A stretch of DNA of 43,722 bases from a virus. The notes beneath the pieces are model-generated. The model did not search any database. It was given only the letters and a program-made list of their open reading frames with translations, and had not been told where the DNA came from. A program made the translations under genes and the position numbers. The stretch covers positions 1-43,722 of the IMG/VR virus record IMGVR_UViG_3300024054_000523, one strand, 5' to 3'. Positions 16,735-25,065 of the stretch are shown piece by piece. The number at the start of each line of letters is the position of its first letter. The first letter of the stretch is position 1.

Positions 16735-16863
16735 CGCGTATTCCTCCCTGCTGAGTGGTGGTTTACTTTCCGTTCGTATTGGCTTATAATTAGAGGAAAG
16801 AGCGGGCATGTTCCGCCATAACATGTCACTATTTTCCCAGGCCGATTTTTTTTGGTGATTGCC

Positions 16864-17097
16864 ATGGAAACCATCTTCGACCACAATCCTACCCCCGAGG
16901 AGATCACGGCCCACTGCGGCAAAGTGATCACCAAGGAGGAGCATCTGTCATTCCCTACCGGGCAGGTTGGGGAATACGCCTTGATCTACAGCCTCTACAA
17001 AACCCGGGGCGACGAGGCGGCGGCAACGCGCTACAAGGCGCTGCTCCCTCCTGACTATGTCCGGTCGTGCCTTGACCTGGACGACATCGTGCACTAA
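16864..17097 (+). CDS. Small plus-strand protein inside the late operon
   Basis: A 77-residue ORF running against the late operon, in the gap between the collagen-like gene and the Mu F-like gene. Its stop codon overlaps the last codons of the Mu F-like gene in the opposite direction. The protein is N-P-T-P-E-E-I-T-A-H-C-G, then Y-A-L-I-Y-S-L-Y-K-T-R-G-D-E-A-A-A-T-R-Y, then L-P-P-D-Y-V-R: a helical pattern that resembles small hypothetical proteins I have seen near other Mu F-like genes. The GGTGAT before the ATG is a modest ribosome-binding site. Function unknown. Confidence 0.55.
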   Translation: METIFDHNPTPEEITAHCGKVITKEEHLSFPTGQVGEYALIYSLYKTRGDEAAATRYKALLPPDYVRSCLDLDDIVH

Positions 17098-18638
17098 GCG
17101 ACCGCCTGCAGCACCGCGGCGAACTCCTCCTCGGCCAGGTAGAGCCGGCCGAGGACCGCTTCAACCACACTCCTCTCCTTCCCGCTCCTCTCCGCCAACA
17201 CCACCGATAGGTTCGCCTTGACCCTGCTGTAGCTTTTCTCGAAGAGAATCTTCTCGAACTCTGGCACCAGCCCCTGTTCTCCGACGCCAAGCCAGGCAAT
17301 CAGCCGCCTTAAATTACGGACCCAGGTGGAATAGCCGTAACCATTGGCCAATATCTCCTCAAACCGGGTGGCCGTCCCGCCAAGCTTGACCATGAACGAA
17401 GGATAAGTATGCCGGGCGACGAGCTGGTTAAGCGCCTCCATGCAGACACGGATATCCCCGGCAGGACCCCTGGCGTCGGGCCTGACCCGGTATTGCGTGG
17501 CCCGGTTGTGGCAGACCTCATGCCACAGGCTTTCAATCGCATACTCTTCCTCAAAGGAGAGATGCAGTCCGGCCTTGATCTTGGTCATTGCCGCCTTGAT
17601 TGAGGAGGCCGGGTTGAAAGTCCCCATGAAGGTCTGGTTGGAGACCAGCACCCGGCCATGGCAGTTGGTGGCCATGAAGTAGTCCTCGCTCACCTCCACC
17701 GTTTCGTGATAGCCGCGGACGAACAGCCCCGGATTCTCCCGGTCGAAGGCGAGCATCAGGGAGTGCAGGCCCGTGTCGATGTCATTGACCTCAAAACGGG
17801 CGGCAAGCCCTGCCTCCGGCGGCTGATGCTCAACGCCGGTCTCCCGTTTTGCCGGCCTGGTCGAACATCGGCAGTGGGGGTGGGTGTCACGCCCGGCAAC
17901 AGGGCAGTTGGCGATGGGGTAGTCTCCGGCCAAGGCCATGCACGCCGGACAGCCGTCCGGCGCCGGGGTAAACTCCACCCACTGCACGCTCCAGGCAGCC
18001 CACTCGTTTAGCTTGGCGCTCTCCGCCGCCATGCTCATCTCGGTCCGCGCCAGACGCCGCCAGTTGCTGTTCTGTTCCCCGAACCGTTGTTTGAGCCGGG
18101 CCGCCACGGTCAAGGGATTGGCCCCGGCAATGGCGAACGCCTCCATCTCCGGGATGATCTTGTCCACGATGGCCCTGGTGGCGTTGTCCTTGACCAGCTG
18201 GAACCCATCCGTAGCGAGTTGCCCGAAGATCTCCCGGTTTTTGATCAGATCAAGGACCGGGCGTTCCTTGCCGATCATCCGGGCCGCCTGCAGCAATCCC
18301 AGGCTATAGGCCTGGCCGTAGTACCACGAGACCGGCGACTCCGGATTGCCGGGGCGGTACTCGCCGGTAAAGGTCCGCATGGCGGCCATCACCGCCCGGC
18401 GCTGCTCGCCGCTGAAGGTGAAGGCATCCCGGGGCGGTAGGTCCTCCGGCCCCTTCTCGCCGTCACTCCCGGCCGCCCGCTGGCTGAGCAGGATATCGGC
18501 GACGTTGAGTTTGAGGGCCGCGGCGCAGATCTCGGCGCACTGCTGCCAGCGCCGCTTGAGATCGTCTTCATAGCCATCCTCGACCTGGTCCAACTCCGGC
18601 CAGGGCTGGGGCCTATGCTCCTCCTTGCTGCCTGACAC
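17094..18638 (-). CDS. Mu F-like capsid protein with C-terminal HEXXH domain
   Basis: The 514-residue protein is a phage head morphogenesis (MuF, SPP1 gp7-like) protein. The middle part has the MuF cysteine/histidine set: C230-x2-C233, C245, and H-P-H-C-R-C at 253-258. About 250 extra residues follow. They contain L-W-H-E-V-C-H-N at 371-378, a HEXXH metallopeptidase motif with H373, E374 and H377, and a downstream Glu at 401 in C-M-E-A-L-N that could be the third zinc ligand. MuF proteins in some temperate phages carry toxin or enzyme domains that are packaged into the capsid, so this may be a delivered peptidase; that role is inference. The start is a GTG. Confidence 0.8.
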   Translation of the reverse strand: MSGSKEEHRPQPWPELDQVEDGYEDDLKRRWQQCAEICAAALKLNVADILLSQRAAGSDGEKGPEDLPPRDAFTFSGEQRRAVMAAMRTFTGEYRPGNPESPVSWYYGQAYSLGLLQAARMIGKERPVLDLIKNREIFGQLATDGFQLVKDNATRAIVDKIIPEMEAFAIAGANPLTVAARLKQRFGEQNSNWRRLARTEMSMAAESAKLNEWAAWSVQWVEFTPAPDGCPACMALAGDYPIANCPVAGRDTHPHCRCSTRPAKRETGVEHQPPEAGLAARFEVNDIDTGLHSLMLAFDRENPGLFVRGYHETVEVSEDYFMATNCHGRVLVSNQTFMGTFNPASSIKAAMTKIKAGLHLSFEEEYAIESLWHEVCHNRATQYRVRPDARGPAGDIRVCMEALNQLVARHTYPSFMVKLGGTATRFEEILANGYGYSTWVRNLRRLIAWLGVGEQGLVPEFEKILFEKSYSRVKANLSVVLAERSGKERSVVEAVLGRLYLAEEEFAAVLQAVA

Positions 18639-18703
18639 CCCCTGGCAGCCACACGCACACCCCTTGTCATGCCTGACGCCCCGGAGGATTTTTCCCCCGG
18701 GGC

Positions 18704-19921
18704 TTACTGTTTTCCCGGGGCGTCACCCGTCCCTGCCTGGCTCTGCATCTGCTCGGCCTGGGCGTTGAGGAACTTGGCCTGGGCCTGGGCCACGATGTCG
18801 TGCAGGTTGACCTGCTTCCACTCCAGCTGCCAATCGCCAGGCTTCCAGGTCCGCCCCCGCAGGAGCAGCATGGCCGTGATCAGCCGCTCGAAATGCGGGG
18901 CCTTGGCGGCCTGCCGCACAGTGACGTCGGCCAGCACCATCTCGGCCTCGAAGTTAGCCCGCCGCTCGGTGGTGGAAAACGAATAGCCGAGCATCCAGGC
19001 GGGGAGCCCGGTCTTGCCGCAGATGTCCTGCAGGATATACTTGACTGGCACCTCCATCTCCAGAACCTGGCCGTCCGCGCCAATGACCTTGATCTCGATT
19101 GACGAGTTGATGTCGATGGCCCGGACGAAATCGGCGCTCCTGCCCTCCCGCTTGGCCCTGAGGGCGGTGTTCAACTCGTCGCTGATCTGTTTCCTCCGCC
19201 CGTCGAGGTCCGCCCCGTCCTTTTTGCTGGTCTTGTAGATCACCGAAAACGACGGGTCGCCGAACCGCTCCCAGGTGTTGGCCGTAGACTGATAGATGGT
19301 GGTCAGGATCCGGCTGACGAACTCGCAGCCGCGCAGGATGGGAGTGCCGTACGGGTTCTGGTTCTCGTTGTTGATCGAGAAGTAGACCAGGCCTTCCTGC
19401 TTCAACTCCCGCTCGACGTTGTCGCCATCGGCCTTCTGGTAGATGCGCAACCCCTTGCCCTGGTCGCGGGAGAACTTGATGGTCTTCGAGTCGGCCACCC
19501 GGAGGCCGACGATATCGCGCCGGTTCGTGTCCGGAATGAACTCGCCCAGGCCGAATCCCTGCTCAAACGCCTCGCGGCTCAAGCACTGATGAAACGCCTG
19601 CAAGCCCTTCTGCACGTCGTTGACCGGCACATCCCTGATCCAGTCGTTGATCTCAGCCACCAGCGCCTCGTTCTCGCCCACCACCTGGGGGATGCCGTCC
19701 AGGGTCACCAGCCGGTCGATGGCCGTGCCGCAGATCGGCACCGACTCGATCAGGAACTCAAAGAATGCCGGATCGATCCGGCGGGGGACAAAGGTGGCGA
19801 AATATTTGGTGTATGGCCCCTGGCCGTCCGAGGTCCTGATCTGCCAGCCCGCCCCGTCTGGCGGCGCGGTGCCTGGCACCCGGTCTTTGTCTCGTGTGAT
19901 GGTGATCCCGAATAGCTTCAT
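18704..19921 (-). CDS. Portal protein (DUF935-like)
   Basis: The 405-residue protein lies between the large terminase and Mu F-like genes, the standard place for the portal. It has the portal-like run Q-N-P-Y-G-T-P-I-L-R-G-C-E-F-V-S-R-I-L-T around 200 and a C-terminal Gln-rich tail (A-Q-A-Q-A-K-F-L-N-A-Q-A-E-Q). It is similar in layout to the DUF935/Mu gp29 family. It would form the dodecameric ring for DNA entry and exit. Its ATG overlaps the stop of the large terminase gene by four bases. Confidence 0.8.
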   Translation of the reverse strand: MKLFGITITRDKDRVPGTAPPDGAGWQIRTSDGQGPYTKYFATFVPRRIDPAFFEFLIESVPICGTAIDRLVTLDGIPQVVGENEALVAEINDWIRDVPVNDVQKGLQAFHQCLSREAFEQGFGLGEFIPDTNRRDIVGLRVADSKTIKFSRDQGKGLRIYQKADGDNVERELKQEGLVYFSINNENQNPYGTPILRGCEFVSRILTTIYQSTANTWERFGDPSFSVIYKTSKKDGADLDGRRKQISDELNTALRAKREGRSADFVRAIDINSSIEIKVIGADGQVLEMEVPVKYILQDICGKTGLPAWMLGYSFSTTERRANFEAEMVLADVTVRQAAKAPHFERLITAMLLLRGRTWKPGDWQLEWKQVNLHDIVAQAQAKFLNAQAEQMQSQAGTGDAPGKQ

Positions 19922-21705
19922 GCGAATAGGTCCTCCACGGTTTCGGCCATGATCTCGGCCAGGGTTTGCGCGCGGTCGGCGTCGATAAGGTGGTCGTCCT
20001 CCTTGCGGAAAATCCGGTGTTTCTGGCCCGCCCTGACCGTGTGGTTGGTGTAGTACAGGATGAGGTCCGGGTCCGGCGGCAGCTCCAGCTGCTGCCGCTG
20101 CATCCGCTTGACCATGAAATCGGTGGCCAGCTCCTTCAAGGTGATGCGGGACGGCTTGCCGGTCTTGGAGTCGATCAGCGGCTCGCCGTCCTCGTTGACG
20201 TTGTCGGTGGTCGACTCGAACATAAAACCGCGCAAGCGGTGGTCGAACTCCTTGTGCTCGTAGATGGCAAGCCCCTGGAGGTCGTGGGCCACGGCGGACC
20301 CGGCGTTGCCGAAGTCGGTGCCCCAGGTGATGGCGGTGGCCGGGGCGTAGACATCGTCAATGGCGTTGAGCGCCTGGCACTGCTGATCGTAGGTGACGTG
20401 CTTGAGCTGGAGCCTAGCGACCAGACGCTCCCGCTTGCCGATGATGTTCTTGACGATGATCTCGGTGGGGTCGCCGGAGAAGCCAAGGTCTGCGCCGCCG
20501 CGCTTCAGCCCGGGGACGGCGATGAAATAGGCCCTGATGAGCCTGGTGAACTCGCTCTGGCCCTCGTCATCCAGGTCGAAGAAGGTCGATTGCGGATAAA
20601 CGGTGTCGATGGCGGAGACCGCCTTGGCCTGGGGATCGCCGCCGGAAAGAGTCATCTCGCAGCGGTAGCCGGTGACGATCACCTCATTGTGGCTCGAGTC
20701 CACCATGATCTTGAGCACCCGGTACTCGGGGATCTCCCGCAGGCAGTGCTTGAGGTGGTGCCAGGGGAACACGGTGTTTTCCGGGTCCCCGTCCTCGCCC
20801 AGCACGTTGTGCTGATAGCCGGGGCTGTCCTCGCCGCCGTACTGCTCGACATAGAACTTGCGCCGGACATCGCTCCAGTACGGAGGCGGCATCAAGGTCT
20901 TGGCCCACCTGAACAGCCTGAAGGTCAGCTGCTTGGCCGCCCCTTCCAGGCTGGCCCCGTCATCATGATTGCCCGCGGCCCGCTGGCCGAGCTTGTAAAA
21001 CTCGCAGGAGCGGTCGCCATCGGGCACCGAGTAGATGCGGGCCACCGCCGAGGGCTTCATCGCCCGCCAGAACTCGGAGAACTGCCGGGGGTTCTTGCAC
21101 TTTGCCGCCTCGTCCTTGATGGCGAAGGTGCGCACATGGACGCCGCGGTAGGCCTCGCCGTCGTGGCCGGCCGGACGGAAATCGATCTTGAAGCCGTTCT
21201 TGAAGTAAAAGGCGTGGTGGGGGTGCTTCTTGTGGCGGACCAGATCCCGGCCCAGGTCGCTATTCCAGGCGAACTGGTCGGTCATGGCCTCGATGATCTC
21301 GTCCAGGTGGGTCTGCTGCGGGGCGCCGATCAGCCCAGAGCCGTTGGGGATGGTAAAGGCCTTGTGCAGGCACCAGGCGATGATCTCCCGGGTCTTGCCG
21401 ACCTCGGCCCCGCATTTGTGGACGGTGGAGCCGGGCCAGCGCAGAGAATCCACCTGGTAGCCAAAAAAACTATAGGGTTCGTGGTGGTCTTGGTCCTCCG
21501 GCTCCCGCAGGAAGGCGGCGCACCAGAGCAGGGGATCGTCGGCGATGATGGCGAGCTGAAACTCTTCCAGCGAGGTGAACGGCGGCGGCAACTCGCCCCT
21601 GGCGAGCTGGTGCCAGGTCCAATCGAGCGCGGCCAGGGTGGACTCCATGATCGCCTCGGGGACCACCACCCCCTTGCCGGCATCGGCGAGACGGATTGGC
21701 TCCAC
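19918..21705 (-). CDS. Terminase large subunit
   Basis: The 595-residue protein is the packaging motor. A Walker A-like K-C-G-A-E-V-G-K-T-R-E lies at about 97-107, an A-I-K-D-E-A-A Walker B-like segment follows about 90 residues later, and a C-terminal part has T-W-G-T-D-F-G-N-A-G and acidic residues as expected for the RNase H-like nuclease domain. Size and order fit well. It cuts concatemeric DNA and pumps it into the prohead using ATP. Confidence 0.85.
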   Translation of the reverse strand: MEPIRLADAGKGVVVPEAIMESTLAALDWTWHQLARGELPPPFTSLEEFQLAIIADDPLLWCAAFLREPEDQDHHEPYSFFGYQVDSLRWPGSTVHKCGAEVGKTREIIAWCLHKAFTIPNGSGLIGAPQQTHLDEIIEAMTDQFAWNSDLGRDLVRHKKHPHHAFYFKNGFKIDFRPAGHDGEAYRGVHVRTFAIKDEAAKCKNPRQFSEFWRAMKPSAVARIYSVPDGDRSCEFYKLGQRAAGNHDDGASLEGAAKQLTFRLFRWAKTLMPPPYWSDVRRKFYVEQYGGEDSPGYQHNVLGEDGDPENTVFPWHHLKHCLREIPEYRVLKIMVDSSHNEVIVTGYRCEMTLSGGDPQAKAVSAIDTVYPQSTFFDLDDEGQSEFTRLIRAYFIAVPGLKRGGADLGFSGDPTEIIVKNIIGKRERLVARLQLKHVTYDQQCQALNAIDDVYAPATAITWGTDFGNAGSAVAHDLQGLAIYEHKEFDHRLRGFMFESTTDNVNEDGEPLIDSKTGKPSRITLKELATDFMVKRMQRQQLELPPDPDLILYYTNHTVRAGQKHRIFRKEDDHLIDADRAQTLAEIMAETVEDLFA

Positions 21706-21708
21706 GGC

Positions 21709-22434
21709 CTATCCCCCCGCGACCGGGGACGGGTCCGGGCCTTTGCCCTTGCTGGCCTCCTTGGCCTGGGCCAACTGCCGTCCGGCGCTGCCCAGCAGCT
21801 CGCCGATGGTCTTGGCGGCCTCCAGCTCGCTGTCGGCGCTGGCCTGGGCCTTGGGCGTGATCATGAACTGCTCAGGGGTCAGGTTGAGGTCATTGAGCAG
21901 CTTGGGCAGGGCGGCCAAGGCCGGGTGGAGTTTGTAATCGACTATCGGGCCCCATTGGGACGGCCGCGTGGTCTTGAGCAGGACGCCATCCTGCTGGATG
22001 GCCTGTTCCAGCATCTCCAGGATGTTGATGCAGTTGGCGATATGGGCCGAGGCGATCTCTTGAAAGCCCCCGGCGTTGGCCTTGGGATCGCGGATGGCGT
22101 CGTGGATGACACGGATGGTGGACAATAGCTCGGCCTTGTCCAGGCAGTCCTGGCCGGGGGCGGTGGCCCCTTCATCGACCAAGGAGCACGGGAACTGGGG
22201 GCAGGTGGACTTACAAGGTTTGATCCGGGAAAGGAAGGTGGCGGCGTAGGAGCCGTGGCGGAAGGCGTTGCGGTTCCCGGCCGAGGCCGGGCGGGACTGG
22301 GCCGCCGCGGCCTGGCGCTGGGCCATGGCCTTTGGGCTCATGGTGTAGGCGCGCTTGACCCGCATTGCCTGCGGGATGCCTACCTCTTCGTCGGTGTCGT
22401 GAGCGGTATCGTGGTCGAGCTGGTCTTCTGCCAT
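21709..22434 (-). CDS. Terminase small subunit-like protein
   Basis: The 241-residue protein directly precedes the large terminase gene. It has a basic N-terminal region with A-Q-R-Q-A-A-A-A-Q-S-R and N-R-N-A-F-R-H-G-S-Y-A, a Cys-containing segment C-K-S-T-C-P-Q-F-P-C, and a helical acidic C-terminal half. These features are compatible with a DNA-recognising small subunit that has a possible zinc site (the C-x3-C-x4-C group). The gene opens the late operon, and a long G-rich ribosome-binding region (GGGGGAGGGGAC) precedes it. Confidence 0.7.
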   Translation of the reverse strand: MAEDQLDHDTAHDTDEEVGIPQAMRVKRAYTMSPKAMAQRQAAAAQSRPASAGNRNAFRHGSYAATFLSRIKPCKSTCPQFPCSLVDEGATAPGQDCLDKAELLSTIRVIHDAIRDPKANAGGFQEIASAHIANCINILEMLEQAIQQDGVLLKTTRPSQWGPIVDYKLHPALAALPKLLNDLNLTPEQFMITPKAQASADSELEAAKTIGELLGSAGRQLAQAKEASKGKGPDPSPVAGG

Positions 22435-22616
22435 GGATTTGTCCCCTCCCCCTGTAATAGCAAGGGGAGGGGACGCAGGCTGGCAGATGGTGTCACTTTC
22501 TGGGGAACGGAGGAGTTCAGTCGCAGACGACCAAACATGGAGATCTCTTTTCCCTTAACAGGTTTATCAAAAATCAACAAATAACAGTTAGTTATATTTG
22601 CTTAACATTAATTAAG

Positions 22617-22652
22617 TTTTGTATAAGAAATATTTGTATCATTTTGTATAAG
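22617..22652 (+). repeat. Two 11-bp direct repeats upstream of the PadR-like gene
   Basis: TTTTGTATAAG occurs at 22617-22627 and again at 22642-22652, 25 bases apart, just before a good promoter. Two turns of helix between equal sites suggests a regulator binding site, possibly for the PadR-like protein encoded downstream. Confidence 0.5.
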
Positions 22653-22658
22653 TAATCC

Positions 22659-22687
22659 TTGACCAAATTCTTTCCATTTCTCATAAT
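22659..22687 (+). promoter_or_regulatory. Promoter for the leader ORF and PadR-like gene
   Basis: TTGACC (22659-22664), a 17-base spacer, and CATAAT (22682-22687) make a strong sigma70-type promoter. It is followed by the hairpin GTGGGA-TGG-TCCCAC (22701-22715) in the predicted leader, then AAAGGAG and the ATG at 22744. Confidence 0.65.
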
Positions 22688-22743
22688 AAAAAAAATAGGC
22701 GTGGGATGGTCCCACAATTAACAATCCACAAAGGAGAACTAAC

Positions 22744-22833
22744 ATGCGACAGACGACCGTATTTTCTACTTACACTCACCCCCCCCCAAGGAAATTCCTT
22801 TCTCAACACGGGAGATTACACCCAAAAAAATAA
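22744..22833 (+). CDS. 29-residue ORF with C9 tract, out of frame with PadR-like gene
   Basis: An ATG with the best ribosome-binding site of the region (AAAGGAG, 7-base spacing) opens a 29-residue frame that runs through nine consecutive C (22779-22787) and then stops at 22833. The frame of the next gene is open from 22743 with no stop, so one extra C (or two fewer) would join this start to the PadR-like protein. The peptide may have no function of its own and may simply be the OFF product of a switch. Confidence 0.5.
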   Translation: MRQTTVFSTYTHPPPRKFLSQHGRLHPKK

Positions 22834-22880
22834 TAGAATGCTCTACCTCTAAACATGGAGCAATAAGACATGGTGATATT

Positions 22881-23270
22881 ATGGTGAAATTCCTATCCAA
22901 GAAGATGGCTGATGAAGACACTTCAGTGAAAGAGGAAATTCTCGGGTTTTTAGCAACAGAAATTATATCTTCTATCATAATTCTAGGCGACGATGCCTAT
23001 GGTGTTCCGATTGGGAAAATGGTTGAAAAGAATTACAAAAAGTGCACTGTCGGGGCGATATATGAAACCTTGCACAGGCTAGAGTCAAAATCATATTTAG
23101 AAGCTAGAGACACAGAACCAGAAATATATCGAGGCGGCAGAAAAAAAAGAATCTACAAGGTAACTGCGAGTGGAAGAAGGGTGCTGAATAACACGCGAAG
23201 ATATCAGGCAAACATTTTAGCCAACAGACAAAACATCATTGAGGAGGGCCAACTCTGTCCCAGCACCTAA
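22881..23270 (+). CDS. PadR-like transcriptional regulator
   Basis: The 129-residue protein has a PadR winged-helix layout: E-E-I-L-G-F-L-A-T-E-I (first helix), G-D-D-A-Y-G-V-P-I, then V-G-A-I-Y-E-T-L-H-R-L-E-S-K-S-Y-L-E (recognition helix region), and the basic wing R-G-G-R-K-K-R-I-Y-K-V-T-A-S-G-R-R-V-L. PadR proteins repress stress or transport genes and some are phage or plasmid encoded. The ATG at 22881 has only a weak GGTGAT before it, while a stronger start sits upstream in another frame across a C9 tract. A longer form with about 46 extra N-terminal residues would be made if the tract had 10 C. Confidence 0.75.
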   Translation: MVKFLSKKMADEDTSVKEEILGFLATEIISSIIILGDDAYGVPIGKMVEKNYKKCTVGAIYETLHRLESKSYLEARDTEPEIYRGGRKKRIYKVTASGRRVLNNTRRYQANILANRQNIIEEGQLCPST

Positions 23271-23318
23271 CTATCCCGTCAGTACATCTTATTAATGAAT
23301 ATCCAGGAGGACAAGACA

Positions 23319-23327
23319 ATGCCTTAA
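23319..23327 (+). other. Minimal ORF (Met-Pro-stop) with strong ribosome-binding site
   Basis: AGGAGG (23305-23310) stands 8 bases before ATG-CCT-TAA. Such start-sense-stop minigenes, like the bar minigenes of lambda, can trap peptidyl-tRNA, but a chance site or a relic of a lost gene is also possible. No ORF follows in that frame until another gene starts at 23410. Confidence 0.3.
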
Positions 23328-23409
23328 AAATCGCCCCTAAAACATACATCCCTGTTGACTGTACCGGTTCAGATCATGCTCCAAACCCCCTGTCCATGGA
23401 GGCCACCAT

Positions 23410-23952
23410 ATGTCCAAACTGAAAAACCGCTCCAAAGGCAAAGAGCCGCAAGGCAGAGTCCGCCCCCCCTGCCCGGCTTTTTGCCTCGAATCACTTTGCA
23501 TTAACCCAGGCAAGGTAGATCGGGAATTGCTCATCACGGCAATTTGCGAAGATTCCGCCGCTGGGCTCTACTCGGAGGAAGACACCATTTGCCTCTTGCT
23601 GCAACTGAACGAACTGACCCGCAGACAAACCGGCGCAGGCATTCCCCCGCGGGTTTGGAAACGGCACATCAAGAATATTGGTCTGCCGCCTGCGATCAAA
23701 CAGGCCATCCGCGAGTATTTCATCAACTCACCGGACTCGAGTAGCCTGGTGAAAATCCTGCTGAATGCGATTCCCCGTTACTACCAAGATGAAATCGCTG
23801 GCGACATGATCGAGCGATACCAGGCGAAAGTCCGCAGCAAAAAGAACCGGTGGCTTGTCTGGGTGCAGATTGTGCTAGCTCTCGCTGGCTTCATTTGGCG
23901 CCACTATGCTCCGAAGATTTGGGACTTCTGGACCCAGATTAGCAAGCCATAA
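23410..23952 (+). CDS. Membrane-anchored hypothetical protein
   Basis: The 180-residue protein has a basic N-terminus (K-L-K-N-R-S-K-G-K), two Cys in P-C-P-A-F-C, a helical middle (Y-S-E-E-D-T-I-C-L-L-L-Q-L-N-E-L), and one C-terminal hydrophobic segment W-L-V-W-V-Q-I-V-L-A-L-A-G-F-I-W followed by aromatic residues. This looks like a tail-anchored inner-membrane protein. It matches no family I recognise. GGAGG before the ATG is a good ribosome-binding site. The gene ends in front of two hairpins, the second an intrinsic terminator, and is a likely lysogen-expressed cargo gene. Confidence 0.65.
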   Translation: MSKLKNRSKGKEPQGRVRPPCPAFCLESLCINPGKVDRELLITAICEDSAAGLYSEEDTICLLLQLNELTRRQTGAGIPPRVWKRHIKNIGLPPAIKQAIREYFINSPDSSSLVKILLNAIPRYYQDEIAGDMIERYQAKVRSKKNRWLVWVQIVLALAGFIWRHYAPKIWDFWTQISKP

Positions 23953-24008
23953 CCCCTAACCGTTCAGTTGGGGTGGAACAAAAAAAGTTCCTCTCCAACC
24001 CACTTAAT

Positions 24009-24032
24009 GTAGCCCCTCAAGAGAGGGGTTAC
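24009..24032 (+). other. Hairpin after the 23410 gene
   Basis: GTAGCCCCTC and GAGGGGTTAC pair (10 bp with one G-U) around a 4-base AAGA loop. No T run follows, so it may protect the transcript end or be part of a larger terminator region with the stem at 24065. Confidence 0.5.
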
Positions 24033-24064
24033 ATGGATCTTTCCCGCGCTACTCCCCGAATTCC

Positions 24065-24098
24065 AAGGCTGATCTGCCCCAGATCAGCCTTTTCTTTT
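24065..24098 (+). terminator. Intrinsic terminator
   Basis: A perfect 12-bp stem, AAGGCTGATCTG with CAGATCAGCCTT, around a CCC loop is followed by TTCTTTT. It ends transcription of the PadR-like and membrane protein genes. Confidence 0.85.
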
Positions 24099-24192
24099 CA
24101 TGTGCTTGCCGAAAGACATCGATCGATCCTAGGGCTCCCAGTCTCTCTACAATCTATTTTCGCAATCATGCCAACCAGCAAGAAAAAATATT

Positions 24193-24250
24193 GTCAATAA
24201 TACAAATATGCGGTAATTGCCAGCATGTTACCGGATATTTAATAGATTAT
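24193..24250 (+). repeat. Copy A of about 58-bp upstream element
   Basis: This segment is matched without gaps at about 70 percent identity by 25163-25220. The core 24207-24233 is 21/27 identical and starts TATGCGG; it holds CGGTAA and TTACCG arms 11 bases apart. A TTGCCA-17-TAATAG promoter-like pair lies in it. It ends 75 bases before the lipoprotein gene. Confidence 0.6.
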
Positions 24251-24324
24251 TTGCGGTATCATCGGACAACACCCCCTAAAATTGACATGCCCAATCGAAC
24301 ACCATTATCCTCCCAAAGACTACG

Positions 24325-25065
24325 ATGAAAACACAATCCATTTGTCTTGCCCTGCTAACATTGTTAGTCTCTTCTTGCGCCACCATGAAACCAACTCTTC
24401 CCTCGGCAACCAGGGCAACAGCGACTGATTTCCCAGCGTATCTCAAACTAGCCGATGAGCGCATAACGACATATCGAAACGAAGTTGTAAAAATAGAAAA
24501 TCAAGAGTGGAGTAACGGCGAATCCACCCTTTTCGGAGGAACTGTTGGCACTATTGGCGCCGTAGCACACTCTATTCCAGCTGCAGCTGGAGGCGCGGTG
24601 ATTGCCGGCACAGCTACGTTAATGTCAACTTTCTACGGCACAGAGAAACAAAACGACGTTTACACCAAAGCATTTGACGCCGCATCGTGCGTCCGCACAA
24701 TCGCTTCCAACATCAACAAACCAGAAGCCCTGCAATATATTCAAGCCCCAGATGGTGGTGGCACCGCCGATACGTATGCAATACAAACGCTTAATGGAGC
24801 CTTGGACAAGATTGATGGTATCCTTCTGAAACGATTAAAAAAACGCGCGGTAAGCTCTGAGCCAAATTTTGAGTTATTCCAGACCCACTTACAGAATAGT
24901 CTTAAAAGCCAACCCGCCCAGGCGACAGCAACTTTGCCTACCCCATCCGGAGGAGTGCATTCTCTAGCCGGAGGGAAAACAATATCATCGGGAGATCTTG
25001 ACCGGCTCAAAACATCCATTGGCCGCCTAAAAGATGATATCGGACTATGCATCTCAGCAAATTAA
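24325..25065 (+). CDS. Lipoprotein, hypothetical
   Basis: The 246-residue protein starts with a lipoprotein signal (M-K-T-Q-S-I-C-L-A-L-L-T-L-L-V-S-S-C; the lipobox is L-V-S-S-C with the Cys at 18). A Gly/Ala-rich middle segment, G-A-V-A-H-S-I-P-A-A-A-G-G-A-V-I, resembles a hydrophobic hairpin, and a further Ser/Gln-rich C-terminus follows. It should be exported and lipid-anchored. It stands alone between two copies of the same upstream repeat and is AT-richer than the late genes. It is likely a lysogenic conversion gene, such as a surface or exclusion protein; that is inference. Confidence 0.7.
   Translation: MKTQSICLALLTLLVSSCATMKPTLPSATRATATDFPAYLKLADERITTYRNEVVKIENQEWSNGESTLFGGTVGTIGAVAHSIPAAAGGAVIAGTATLMSTFYGTEKQNDVYTKAFDAASCVRTIASNINKPEALQYIQAPDGGGTADTYAIQTLNGALDKIDGILLKRLKKRAVSSEPNFELFQTHLQNSLKSQPAQATATLPTPSGGVHSLAGGKTISSGDLDRLKTSIGRLKDDIGLCISAN

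Noticed and set aside
19966-22128. A 720-residue open frame on the plus strand
   Set aside because: It is the mirror of the terminase genes on the minus strand; its protein is Gly/Val/Leu-rich with no family features. It is a codon-bias shadow.
23973-24200. 75-residue plus-strand frame
   Set aside because: It runs through the terminator hairpin at 24065, so it is not a real gene.
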